NCBI GenBank assembly: GCA_947452965.1
Contig: CANGEW010000007.1
Coordinates: forward strand, 25,121-89,120
Source: Chitinophagaceae bacterium
GTDB lineage: Bacteria; Bacteroidota; Bacteroidia; Chitinophagales; Chitinophagaceae
Length of the DNA stretch: 64,000 bases
Reading direction: 5' to 3'
The translations under genes were made by a program, and so were the position numbers. The notes beneath the pieces were generated by a model. It was not told where the DNA came from and ran no database searches. It was given only the letters and a program-made list of their open reading frames with translations. Within the stretch, counting starts at the first letter, position 1. Each line of letters begins with the position of its first letter. Below are positions 34,702 through 42,889 of this stretch, piece by piece.

Positions 34702-35604
34702 ATGTGGGAACCCTATAAAAAAGGATACAAAGCCTGGTTGCAACTCGAAAAGTCATTGGCAGAAAACTCAGTGGAGGCTTATCTGCATGATATTGAAAAA
34801 TTTACTTCGTATTTAATCGAAAAGGGTATAAAAAAAAATCCAGATGAGATTATCTTGGAAGACATAGAGCAATTTTTAAAGTGGATACATGAATTAGGAA
34901 TGACAGCAACTTCTCAAGCGAGAATTATTTCTGGCATGAAAAGTTTTTATAAATATTGCATCCTAGAGCAAATTACCATAACAGATCCTACTTTCTTATT
35001 AGAATCGCCTAAATTAAAAAGACTATTACCTGATACACTCTCTTTTGAAGAAATAGAAAAAATTATTGAACAAATTGACCTTAGTTTGCCAGAAGGTGTT
35101 CGTAATAAAGCAATTTTTGAAACTATGTATAGTTGTGGATTGCGAGTAAGCGAAGTTGTGAATTTACAATTAAGTTCTATGTATTTAGATGTAGGCTTTA
35201 TTAAAGTGATTGGAAAGGGGAACAAACAACGATTAGTTCCCATTGGAACAGATTCCATAAAGCATATTACAATTTATAAAAATAGTATTCGAAATCACCT
35301 AGGTATTAAAGCCGGTTTTGAAGATATTCTCTTTTTAAATAGGCGAGGTAAATCATTATCAAGAGTAATGATTTTTTTAATATTAAAAGATTTAGTAAAA
35401 AAAGCAGGCATTGTAAAAAATGTATCTCCACATACTTTTCGACATTCTTTCGCAACACATTTGGTGGAAGGGGGGGCTGATTTAAGAGCGGTTCAGGAAA
35501 TGTTAGGTCATGAGAGTATTACAACCACTGAAATATATACTCATCTTGATAGGGAGTATCTTCGCTCAACATTACATGAGTTTCATCCGGCATTTAAAAA
35601 GTAA
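34702..35604 (+). CDS. xerD: Site-specific tyrosine recombinase XerD-like
   Basis: A 300-residue recombinase of the XerC/D type that resolves chromosome dimers at dif. The N-terminal SAM-like core-binding domain covers residues 1-95. The catalytic set is complete: R148 (CGLRVSEV), K172 (GKGNKQRLVP), H244 and R247 (HTFRHSFATH), H270 (LGHESITTT) and nucleophile Y279 (IYTHLDREY). The length and the motif LGHESITTTEIYTHLD favour the chromosomal XerD rather than a phage integrase. No dif-like or att site was recognised nearby. Confidence 0.93.
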   Translation: MWEPYKKGYKAWLQLEKSLAENSVEAYLHDIEKFTSYLIEKGIKKNPDEIILEDIEQFLKWIHELGMTATSQARIISGMKSFYKYCILEQITITDPTFLLESPKLKRLLPDTLSFEEIEKIIEQIDLSLPEGVRNKAIFETMYSCGLRVSEVVNLQLSSMYLDVGFIKVIGKGNKQRLVPIGTDSIKHITIYKNSIRNHLGIKAGFEDILFLNRRGKSLSRVMIFLILKDLVKKAGIVKNVSPHTFRHSFATHLVEGGADLRAVQEMLGHESITTTEIYTHLDREYLRSTLHEFHPAFKK

Positions 35605-35615
35605 ATGGTAAAATT

Positions 35616-36356
35616 CTATTGATTACGTATGTGTTTTTTGTAGTCTTTTGATAAGCTCATGTATTTCAGTTGTAAAACCCCTAATACGCCTTCTTTTATA
35701 ATCCCCTTATTCATTTTGCTAGCACCTAATTTTCGGTCAATAAATGTGATTGGAACTTCTTTGATTTTGAATCCTAATTTCCATGCGCTGAATTTCATTT
35801 CTATTTGAAAAGCATAACCAATGAATTTTATATGACTAAAATTGATTGCCTCTAATACTTTTCTTGAATAACAAACAAAACCAGCAGTTGGGTCCATAAC
35901 AGGCATCCAGGTAATCATTCTAGTATATAAAGAAGCGCCTTTAGAAAGCATGATTCTGTCGGTAGGCCAGTTTTCTAGAGCACCTCCTGTAACATATCGA
36001 GACCCTACAGCAACATCGGCTCCTTCAACACAAGCTTGGTGTAATCTGATTAGATCTTTTGGATTGTGAGAAAAGTCAGCATCCATTTCGAATATATAAT
36101 GATACCCTTTTTCTAAACACCATTTAAAACCATGAATATATGCAGTGCCTAATCCAAGCTTTCCTTTCCGCTCTTCTAAAAATAATTGACCTGGGTAGAG
36201 AGGGAATAAAGATTTCACAATATTGGCTGTTTGATCAGGAGAGCCATCATCTATCACCAAAACATGAAAATGTTCATTAAGGTCAATAACAGCTTTAATA
36301 ATAGCTGCAATGTTTTCCTTTTCATTATAAGTTGGTATGATAACGATTTTCCCCAA
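35616..36356 (-). CDS. Polyprenol-phosphate mannosyltransferase-like GT2 enzyme
   Basis: A 246-residue GT-A glycosyltransferase close to dolichol/polyprenol-phosphate mannose synthase. GKIVIIPTYNEKENI starts the Rossmann fold; DDGSPDQT, MDADFSHNP (DXD-type metal site) and DPTAGFVCYSRKVLE follow. No C-terminal TM helices are present. The only plausible start is TTG at 36356, directly before GKIVIIP; the frame is closed upstream. It would make the lipid-linked sugar donor for integral-membrane GT39-type enzymes, such as that at 39822, though this is an inference. Confidence 0.9.
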   Translation of the reverse strand: MGKIVIIPTYNEKENIAAIIKAVIDLNEHFHVLVIDDGSPDQTANIVKSLFPLYPGQLFLEERKGKLGLGTAYIHGFKWCLEKGYHYIFEMDADFSHNPKDLIRLHQACVEGADVAVGSRYVTGGALENWPTDRIMLSKGASLYTRMITWMPVMDPTAGFVCYSRKVLEAINFSHIKFIGYAFQIEMKFSAWKLGFKIKEVPITFIDRKLGASKMNKGIIKEGVLGVLQLKYMSLSKDYKKHIRNQ

Positions 36357-36413
36357 ACAAAAATATTTACAACATTAAAATTATGTTCAAATTTAATGTA
36401 ATATGCGGAGTTC

Positions 36414-37181
36414 TTATTTTTTTAATAAAGATTTATTAAAAATTTCTGTAAGTTTCTTTTTTGTGTGAAGTGGAAAATCTCCTCTCATGATCCAATCATA
36501 GTATTGAGGCTCATTTTTGAGTGTTTCGATGATTGATTTCCCCTTGTATTTTCCGAAATTGAATACCTCTATGCCTTTTTCATCGTAAATAAACCTTCTG
36601 GCATAATCGATAACTTTTTCTTCTCCAATTACTGAAAGAATTGACTCTACAGTGTTTCCAAGTTGTTTATATTTTTCAACTTGAGCTAAAAATACTTCAA
36701 TGGTAGCTTCTATATCTACTTCAGCACTATGTGCGTTCATTAATTCTTTTTCACAATAAAACTTATAAGCAGCAGATAGCGTCCTTGGTTCCATTGTATA
36801 AAAAATATGCTGCACATCAATCATCTTTCTATTACTTAAATCAACATCAATTTCTGCACGTAAAAATTCTTCCATTAATAATGGAATATCAAATCGGTTG
36901 CTATTGTAACCTCCTAATTCACAATTTTCTAAAAATTGCTTTATTTCGTTAGCAACCTGTTTAAAAGTAGGGGCATCTTTAACCATCTCATCCGTAATGC
37001 CATGTATCTCTGATGATTTAAGAGGAATAGGCATTTCTGGGTTTAGAATTTTTCTTTTAACAACCCTCGTATTATCAGGCATTATTTTTATGATAGCAAT
37101 TTCGATAATTCTATCGGAAGAAAGATTGAGGCCAGTAGTTTCAAGATCAATAAAGGCAACAGCACGATGTAATTGTAACAT
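36414..37181 (-). CDS. DnaQ-like 3'-5' exonuclease domain protein
   Basis: A 255-residue protein with an N-terminal DEDD exonuclease. ExoI is FIDLETTGL (D12, E14), ExoII is around GGYNSNRFDIPLL, and ExoIII is HSAEVDIEATIEV, which is of DEDDh type. A C-terminal module (FNFGKYKGKSIIETLKNEPQYYDWI) resembles the putative quorum-sensing-regulated/DUF3820-like segment found after such exonucleases. It probably acts in DNA repair or RNA turnover. Downstream is the GT2 gene, 57 bp away. Confidence 0.9.
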   Translation of the reverse strand: MLQLHRAVAFIDLETTGLNLSSDRIIEIAIIKIMPDNTRVVKRKILNPEMPIPLKSSEIHGITDEMVKDAPTFKQVANEIKQFLENCELGGYNSNRFDIPLLMEEFLRAEIDVDLSNRKMIDVQHIFYTMEPRTLSAAYKFYCEKELMNAHSAEVDIEATIEVFLAQVEKYKQLGNTVESILSVIGEEKVIDYARRFIYDEKGIEVFNFGKYKGKSIIETLKNEPQYYDWIMRGDFPLHTKKKLTEIFNKSLLKK

Positions 37182-37399
37182 TATTAAAATGTATTGAAAT
37201 GATAAGATACTGCAATATAATTAAATGTTTTGAGTCGTACTTTCTAAAAAGTAAAAATTAACGATTGGGTTGGTTTGTCAAGACAAACTTAAAAACCATA
37301 TTTAATTGATGGTTTAGTGCGTGTCGACAAGAATTTGGTGATTTTTTTTCATAAGGCTGGAATATCGAAATAAGTTCATGTTAAATAGTTTCTTCAAGA
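37182..37399. other. Intergenic region with two small inverted repeats
   Basis: GTTTGTC-AA-GACAAAC is a perfect 7-bp dyad at 37273-37288. AAACCAT and ATGGTTT form a second hairpin about 10 bp downstream. No gene was found. The repeats may be operators or transcript hairpins of the divergent exonuclease and lipoprotein transcripts. Confidence 0.4.
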
Positions 37400-37430
37400 T
37401 TTGTTATTTAAAATAATTCAAATACTTTTG
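37400..37430 (+). promoter_or_regulatory. Bacteroidota promoter of the small lipoprotein/ytxJ unit
   Basis: TTTG at 37400-37403, a 19-nt spacer and TACTTTTG at 37423-37430 match the -33/-7 consensus. The expected 5' leader before ATG 37534 is about 97 nt. Confidence 0.7.
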
Positions 37431-37533
37431 TGTTGTCTATTTTTGATAAGTAAATCATATTGGTTATTCTTGGTTACTATATCGAATTCATTGAAAAGAG
37501 ATTATTATATTCTATCAAATTGAATTAATACAC

Positions 37534-37647
37534 ATGAAAAAGATTATGTTCCTTGCTATTATATTAATGGCAGTTTTAGCAGCTTCAAGTTGTGAGTCTT
37601 CAAGAAAATCTGGTTGCCCCTCTCAAGAAGGGTTGCTTCATGGCTAA
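37534..37647 (+). CDS. 37-residue lipoprotein with two Cys and a C-terminal GLLHG
   Basis: A very short but credible gene: ATG 37534 to TAA 37645-37647. MKKIMFLAIILMAVLAASSC is a lipoprotein signal peptide with lipobox ASSC (Cys20). The mature part has only 18 residues and contains a second cysteine (GCPSQEGLLHG). A consensus promoter lies upstream. It precedes ytxJ by 9 bp, so the two are almost certainly cotranscribed. The function is unknown; the free Cys next to a bacillithiol-linked redox gene is suggestive only. Confidence 0.65.
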   Translation: MKKIMFLAIILMAVLAASSCESSRKSGCPSQEGLLHG

Positions 37648-37656
37648 ATCATTATT

Positions 37657-37989
37657 ATGAATTGGCATCAAATTGAAAATAAAGAACAATTGGATATGTT
37701 GATTAAGAATTCTTATCAACAAGCCCAGTTGATTTTTAAGCATAGTACAAGATGTTCTATTAGTGTAATGGCAAAAGCTAGGCTAGACAAAGTTGAGAAT
37801 ATTTCTCATGTGACTTCACATTATTTGGACTTACTCAATTACAGAGAGCTTTCAAACCACATATCTTCTACTTTCAATATTCATCATGAATCACCACAGG
37901 TTTTATTGATAAAATCTGGGGAGTGTATTTATGAAGAAAGCCACAATGCCATTACTGTTGATGGAATCAAAGAGCAAGTTATCAGTTGA
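37657..37989 (+). CDS. ytxJ: Bacillithiol system redox-active protein YtxJ
   Basis: A 110-residue thioredoxin-fold protein (monothiol bacilliredoxin type). FKHSTRCSISVMAKARLD matches the YtxJ active-site segment KHSTRCPIS, here with Ser in place of Pro, and HHESPQVLLIKSGECIYEESHNAI gives the cis-Pro strand. It probably reduces bacillithiol mixed disulfides in the cytoplasm, implying bacillithiol use by this organism. It follows the 37-aa lipoprotein gene. Confidence 0.88.
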   Translation: MNWHQIENKEQLDMLIKNSYQQAQLIFKHSTRCSISVMAKARLDKVENISHVTSHYLDLLNYRELSNHISSTFNIHHESPQVLLIKSGECIYEESHNAITVDGIKEQVIS

Positions 37990-38111
37990 CCTATGCTTTC
38001 AATGATGTTTTTCTCTACAAAGATTTTAACGAATCGTTATGACAATCCAGATTTCATTTCAATTATTTAATTCATTTTTGTGAAGTTATTTTTCAGCTAA
38101 ATTGATGATGA

Positions 38112-39272
38112 ATGAAATCGATTTTTTCTTTTTATAAGTGTTTTTTTTGTGTCATAAGCATTTTGTGTTTTCGTGATTCACTTGCTCAAAATCCCGATTC
38201 TATTCATGTTATATTTGATCGGTTACAGTATTCACAGCAAGATACAATCACTTTTGATGTTTCACTTGATCAATTTAGTAAAGTTGCAAAAACAGCCACC
38301 ATTCAATTATGCATTGAAGAAATTTCTACTGGAAGAAAATGGAATTATAGATATCCTTTGATCAATGGTTTTTTTGAAGCTAAATTAAAAATTGACAGTA
38401 CTTTGAAAGATGGAAAATATGCATTCAATTTCTTGCTTCAAAAGAAATTTTTTGGTTTAAATGGTAAGGTGAAAAATGCATCCGAGAAGGACCAGAAAAT
38501 CAATTACGTATTGCTTACAAAAGGTATGCAAACTATGATGGATCAGGTTTTTTTAAACGAGGACAAAACGTTTTCTTTAGGGAAATTGTTGTTTCAAGAT
38601 ACCGCTATTGTTTTTTTCTCCAGGCCTAAAAAGACATATAATCCTCTAGAAATACAGATTGAAACGCCTCTAGATTCTATTGTACCGAATTCAGACACAG
38701 TAACTCAAATTCTTACTATCGGTATACCCACAAAACATGAGCTACAGAAAGATAGTGGGCGTGTTACGTATGTTTTTAATGGAGAGGATTCTTTATATAA
38801 AAAAATATTACCGGCTGTAATTGTCAAATCGAAAACAAAGAAATTAATTGATGATTTTGAAAGAGACAATGTTACGGGTGTTTTTGCTGGTGGAGATGCA
38901 ACAATTATTGATGGCTTAGAATCAGATGAATTGGCGCATGCTAATGACTTATTGACATTTTTATCAGGTAAAGTTGCAGGACTAACTCTTTCTACGAATG
39001 AAGAAGGAGAGCGTGAATTGACCTGGCGAAAGCACAAAACAGCCTTGTTTGTTAACGAAATTAAAGTAGATAGTGATATCGATTTAGATGTAAATCCAAC
39101 AGACATTGCATTGATAAAAATATTTAGACCCGGAGAAAATGTGGTATCAGGTTCTGCAGAGGGTGGAATGATTGCGATTTACTTAAAAAATGGTGTTTAT
39201 GGGAAAGTCAAAAAAGTCGGGAATAGTTTTTCAGTTACGGGGTACACTAGTTTAGATGCAAAATGGAAATGA
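38112..39272 (+). CDS. Exported protein with an MG-like N-terminus and a TonB-receptor plug-like domain, no barrel
   Basis: A 386-residue exported protein. After a signal peptide (residues 1-25), residues 28-110 form a beta domain resembling macroglobulin MG domains (HVIFDRLQYSQQDTITFDVS). The C-terminal 120 residues resemble a TonB-dependent receptor plug (LTFLSGKVAGLTLS, KTALFVNEIKVDSD, DIALIKIFRPGENVVSG, EGGMIAIYLK). No beta-barrel follows and the frame ends cleanly, so this is a barrel-less plug protein. It is upstream of a thioredoxin and a GT39 gene on the same strand. The function is unknown. Confidence 0.65.
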   Translation: MKSIFSFYKCFFCVISILCFRDSLAQNPDSIHVIFDRLQYSQQDTITFDVSLDQFSKVAKTATIQLCIEEISTGRKWNYRYPLINGFFEAKLKIDSTLKDGKYAFNFLLQKKFFGLNGKVKNASEKDQKINYVLLTKGMQTMMDQVFLNEDKTFSLGKLLFQDTAIVFFSRPKKTYNPLEIQIETPLDSIVPNSDTVTQILTIGIPTKHELQKDSGRVTYVFNGEDSLYKKILPAVIVKSKTKKLIDDFERDNVTGVFAGGDATIIDGLESDELAHANDLLTFLSGKVAGLTLSTNEEGERELTWRKHKTALFVNEIKVDSDIDLDVNPTDIALIKIFRPGENVVSGSAEGGMIAIYLKNGVYGKVKKVGNSFSVTGYTSLDAKWK

Positions 39273-39315
39273 TTTTTTCTGTTATTTGTGTTATATTTAT
39301 TAAAAAACTGATTAT

Positions 39316-39801
39316 ATGCGCAAATTCTTTTTGTTATTATTTTGTTTTTCAACTTTTACGATTGCTTTGTATGCACAAAAACAACAGCCATATCACCCAG
39401 ATGCAAATGCCAGTCAAGATATTAATAATGCTATTTTAGAAGCAAAAGCAGCCCATAAGTTTGTGTTGTTGCAAGGCGGAGGGAATTGGTGTAAGTGGTG
39501 TTTGGAGTTTTATCGTTTTTGTAAAGCTGATAAAACAATTGATTCTATTATCAATCGAAACTTTGTTTGGTATCACTTAAACTATAGTAAAGAGAATAAA
39601 AACGAATCTGTTTTCAAGATGTATGAGTATCCCCAACGTTTTGGCTTCCCGGTATTTATTGTTTTAAATCAAGATGGTAAAAGGATTCATACTCAAAACT
39701 CCGAATATTTAGAAGACGGTAAATCGAGTTATGACAAAAACAAAGTGATTTCTTTTTTAGAGATGTGGAGTCCTGATGCACTAGATGCTAAAAAATATTA
39801 A
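39316..39801 (+). CDS. Periplasmic thioredoxin-like protein
   Basis: A 161-residue exported thioredoxin-fold protein. The signal peptide ends near YAQ (residue 20). The active site GGGNWCKWCLEFYRFC contains a CxxC (CKWC), and RFGFPVFIVLNQDGKR supplies the cis-Pro strand. It probably reduces or isomerises disulfides of envelope proteins. It lies 43 bp after the plug-domain gene and 20 bp before the GT39 gene, consistent with cotranscription. Confidence 0.88.
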   Translation: MRKFFLLLFCFSTFTIALYAQKQQPYHPDANASQDINNAILEAKAAHKFVLLQGGGNWCKWCLEFYRFCKADKTIDSIINRNFVWYHLNYSKENKNESVFKMYEYPQRFGFPVFIVLNQDGKRIHTQNSEYLEDGKSSYDKNKVISFLEMWSPDALDAKKY

Positions 39802-39821
39802 TTACTATTTTATTTTGTTCG

Positions 39822-41486
39822 ATGTTATTAAAATCTTCCAATACCAATACCAAATCTTTTTTTTTATTTTTTATCATATTAGGAGTAGCGTTTTTTTTGC
39901 CTTTTATTGGTCAGGCTCATCTCTTCGATTGGGATGAAATCAATTTTGCTGAAATAGCAAGGGAAATGCGCATCAGCAAAAACTATAGTCAGCCACAAAT
40001 CAATTTTCAATTGTTTACTGAAAAACCGCCTTTGTTTTTTTGGCTACAAGCAATTGCAATGAAGTGTTTTGGTGTCAATGAATTTTCGGCTCGCTTTCCT
40101 AATGCATTGTTAGGAGTGTTGGTATTGCCTATTCTGTATAGTATAGGTAAAAAAGTAAAAGATCATTTGTTGGGTGTCATTTGGGCGATATCATATGCTT
40201 GTGCGATTCTCCCTCATTTGTATTTCAAATCCGGCATCATCGACCCATGGTTTAATTTTTTTATTGTATTGGCTTTATATGGTGTGATGGTTACCATCGA
40301 AAAGAAAAGAGATGGCGTTTCGGCATGGAAATGGATTTGTTTTTCTGGTTGTATGGCAGGACTATCAATCTTAACAAAGGGCCCCGCTGCATTGATTGTA
40401 ATAGGTTTGACAGCTCTTGTATATATCATTCTGCAAAAAGGGAAAAGTTTTTTATCTATAAGTCAAATATTAGTGTTTGCAGGAGTTATGTCTTTAACTG
40501 TTGGCGCTTGGTTTGGCTTTGATTTTATAAAGAATGGTCCGCAGTTTATTGTGCAATTTACCATCAGACAGTGGGAATTGTTTAGCAGCAAAGATGCTGG
40601 TCATGGTGGCTTTTTATTCTATCATGTGGTTGTTTTATTTTTTGGCTGTTTCCCAATTGCTCCTTTTTTTATTCAGTCAATGCTGTCAAGAGAAAAAATG
40701 GATCCTCGTATTCATCTGTTTAGAAGATGGATGTTGATATTATTTTGGGTAGTACTTGTATTATTTTCAATTGTTCAAACTAAGATTGTTCATTACTCTT
40801 CCTTATGTTATTATCCTATAAGTTTTTTGGCCTCTATTTCAATTTATGATTTACTGTTGCATAACAAAAGGGTTACGAAAGCAACTAAAATCATGATTGC
40901 TGTTTCTGCATTTCCATTTATACTTGCTTCTTTTTTAGTGTATTATTTTTCGAAAAATATGTGGATCTTGAAATCACTGTTAAGTAAAGATTTATTTGCT
41001 GTTGAAAATTTGCAAGCGCATGTAGTGTGGACTGGCTGGGAGTTTTTGCCAGGTCTTGGTTTATTGGCTGGAGTTGTTTTGTTTTTTCTCTACTTGAACA
41101 GGAATCAAAATCAGCAAGCCATTCTTTCATTGTTTATCGGTGCTGTTTTCTTTATTCAATGTGGATTGATTTTATATATTAATAGGGTAGAGTCCATTAG
41201 CCAAAAAGCAAATATCGATTTTTGGAAACAGCATGCAATGGAAGATTGTTATAAAACAACGTTTGGTTATAAAACTTATACAACCTATTTCTATGGTGAA
41301 GTAAAACCTGAGCAAAATAAAAATTATAACAATCAAGACTGGTTATTACATGGAAAGATTGATAAGCCTGTTTATATTTCCTGTAAAGTGAATGATAAGG
41401 ATGTAATAAAAACTGAGATTCCTGATGCGATATTTTTATATCATGAAAATGGTTTTTATTTTTTTAAAAGAGGTGTATTACCTTAA
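39822..41486 (+). CDS. ArnT/PMT-like GT39 family membrane glycosyltransferase
   Basis: A 554-residue integral-membrane enzyme with about ten hydrophobic helices and a soluble C-terminal tail. LFDWDEINFAEIAREM in the first periplasmic loop holds the catalytic acidic residues of GT-C/GT39 enzymes, and FTEKPPLFFWLQ and GVNEFSARFPNALLG follow. It moves a sugar from a polyprenyl-phosphate carrier to lipid A, protein or another acceptor; the acceptor is not known. A neighbouring convergent GT2 (41478) and the DPM-like GT2 (35616) could supply carriers. The 3' end overlaps the GT2 gene by 9 bp. Confidence 0.9.
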   Translation: MLLKSSNTNTKSFFLFFIILGVAFFLPFIGQAHLFDWDEINFAEIAREMRISKNYSQPQINFQLFTEKPPLFFWLQAIAMKCFGVNEFSARFPNALLGVLVLPILYSIGKKVKDHLLGVIWAISYACAILPHLYFKSGIIDPWFNFFIVLALYGVMVTIEKKRDGVSAWKWICFSGCMAGLSILTKGPAALIVIGLTALVYIILQKGKSFLSISQILVFAGVMSLTVGAWFGFDFIKNGPQFIVQFTIRQWELFSSKDAGHGGFLFYHVVVLFFGCFPIAPFFIQSMLSREKMDPRIHLFRRWMLILFWVVLVLFSIVQTKIVHYSSLCYYPISFLASISIYDLLLHNKRVTKATKIMIAVSAFPFILASFLVYYFSKNMWILKSLLSKDLFAVENLQAHVVWTGWEFLPGLGLLAGVVLFFLYLNRNQNQQAILSLFIGAVFFIQCGLILYINRVESISQKANIDFWKQHAMEDCYKTTFGYKTYTTYFYGEVKPEQNKNYNNQDWLLHGKIDKPVYISCKVNDKDVIKTEIPDAIFLYHENGFYFFKRGVLP

Positions 41487-42218
41487 AAAGGGCGGTGTGT
41501 ATATTTTCCATTTGGCCAATCTATACAGGACGCTTACTTTCAAAACTCCTAGTCCATAGATTGAACTTCTTCTTAAATTGATGGATGAAGCTTCGGGAAA
41601 GTATTTAGTGGGGCAAGTGATTTCTCCAATCTCAAATCCTTCCTTGAAAATTTGAGCTACCATTTGATTATCAAATATAAAATCATCTGAATTCGCATTG
41701 TAGTTTACTTTTTGCAATACTTCTTTTGTGAATCCTCTATATCCTGTATGATATTCTGATAATTTTTGACTCATTAAAATATTTTGAAATAAAGTAAGTA
41801 GTCGATTGGCAACATATTTATACCAGGGCATTCCTCCTCTTAATGCTCCATTACTTAATATCCTAGAACCAAAAACAACGGGGTAGATTTCATTTGCCAT
41901 AACATATGCTATGCTATGAATCAATTTGGGCGTGTATTGATAATCTGGATGAAGCATAATTACAATGTCTGCATTAATTTCTTGTGCATGATTGTAGCAG
42001 GTTTTTTGATTGCCCCCATATCCTTTATTCATATCATGAACAATAATGTGTTTTATCCCAAGAGCAGCAGCTACTTCGGCTGTATTATCTTTACTGTTAT
42101 CATCTACCAGAATCACATCATCTACAATATCAAACGGAATTTCATTGTAGGTTTGTTCAATCGTTTTAGAAGCATTATATGCAGGCAGTACAATTACTAG
42201 TTTTTTCCCTAAAATCAT
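41478..42218 (-). CDS. GT2 family glycosyltransferase
   Basis: A 246-residue GT-A enzyme. KLVIVLPAYNASKTIEQTYN begins the nucleotide-binding fold; VDDNSKDNT and a QxP-type metal site MLHPDYQYTP (where DXD is expected) follow. YHTGYRGFTKEVL and NSDDFIFDNQMVAQ match polyprenol-phosphate glucose/mannose synthase-like enzymes. No C-terminal TM segments are present. Convergent and overlapping with the GT39 gene. Confidence 0.9.
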   Translation of the reverse strand: MILGKKLVIVLPAYNASKTIEQTYNEIPFDIVDDVILVDDNSKDNTAEVAAALGIKHIIVHDMNKGYGGNQKTCYNHAQEINADIVIMLHPDYQYTPKLIHSIAYVMANEIYPVVFGSRILSNGALRGGMPWYKYVANRLLTLFQNILMSQKLSEYHTGYRGFTKEVLQKVNYNANSDDFIFDNQMVAQIFKEGFEIGEITCPTKYFPEASSINLRRSSIYGLGVLKVSVLYRLAKWKIYTPPFLR

Positions 42219-42321
42219 AACATTAGTTTTCTGTTTGCAAATATCTTATTTTATGACTAAATAATAGCACTGAGCTAGCAATATTAGATTTTCTATTATT
42301 TTTGGCAGATAAAACATCATT

Positions 42322-42864
42322 ATGGAAACATTGCATTTAGGTATCGGTACTCGTTTACAGCATACACAACACGGACCGGGCGTAATTGTTGGGGTAAGGT
42401 ATGCTACTTATTTAATTTCTTTTATGAATGTTGGTATCAAAGAGATTGATAAAACAGACAATCAATTGGATGAAATTATTCCTGAAAATGTTTCTGTAGA
42501 GATCGAAACAATCTCTGAAGTGGAGAAGTCCTTGCTAAAGATTTTGCAGATGTGGTCGGATGTGAATGAAATTGTTCCATTAGGTGATCGATGGAAAGGT
42601 GGGACCATGATTCTTCAGCCGGCTGATAAATCACAAAAATCAAAAGAAGTATCTATTGAAGTGTTTTTTCATAAGATTGTAATGTTGCGAGATCGATTAC
42701 GAGTGATGGAGCAGCAAATTAATGCACACAAATTGTTAAGTGACGAAGACAAGGTAAATCTTCAGCAATACATTACTAGAATTTATGGAACACTAACAAC
42801 TTTTAATGTGTTATTTAGAAATAAAGAAGACCAATTTGTAGGAGATAAAAGCTCAAGTGAATAA
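42322..42864 (+). CDS. Uncharacterised protein with an N-terminal Tudor/CarD-like segment
   Basis: A 180-residue soluble protein of unknown function. The first 45 residues (LGIGTRLQHTQHGPGVIVGV, YLISFMNVGIKEID) resemble the small beta-barrel 'GxRVxHxxFGxGxV' segment found in CarD-type and helicase-associated domains. The remainder is helical with a coiled-coil-like HKIVMLRDRLRVMEQQINAH. It is convergent with the E2 gene, with a 25-bp gap. I cannot assign a role. Confidence 0.75.
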   Translation: METLHLGIGTRLQHTQHGPGVIVGVRYATYLISFMNVGIKEIDKTDNQLDEIIPENVSVEIETISEVEKSLLKILQMWSDVNEIVPLGDRWKGGTMILQPADKSQKSKEVSIEVFFHKIVMLRDRLRVMEQQINAHKLLSDEDKVNLQQYITRIYGTLTTFNVLFRNKEDQFVGDKSSSE

Positions 42865-42889
42865 CATACTTTCAAACTAAATTCCTATA

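Noticed and set aside
36357..36413. AT-rich hairpin (ACATTAAA/TTTAATGT) after the exonuclease gene as a terminator
   Set aside because: The stem is made almost only of A-T pairs and the T tract is poor, so it is not reliable.
38705..39106. 133-residue minus-strand open frame
   Set aside because: Shadow of the plug-domain gene; no start signal or family motif.
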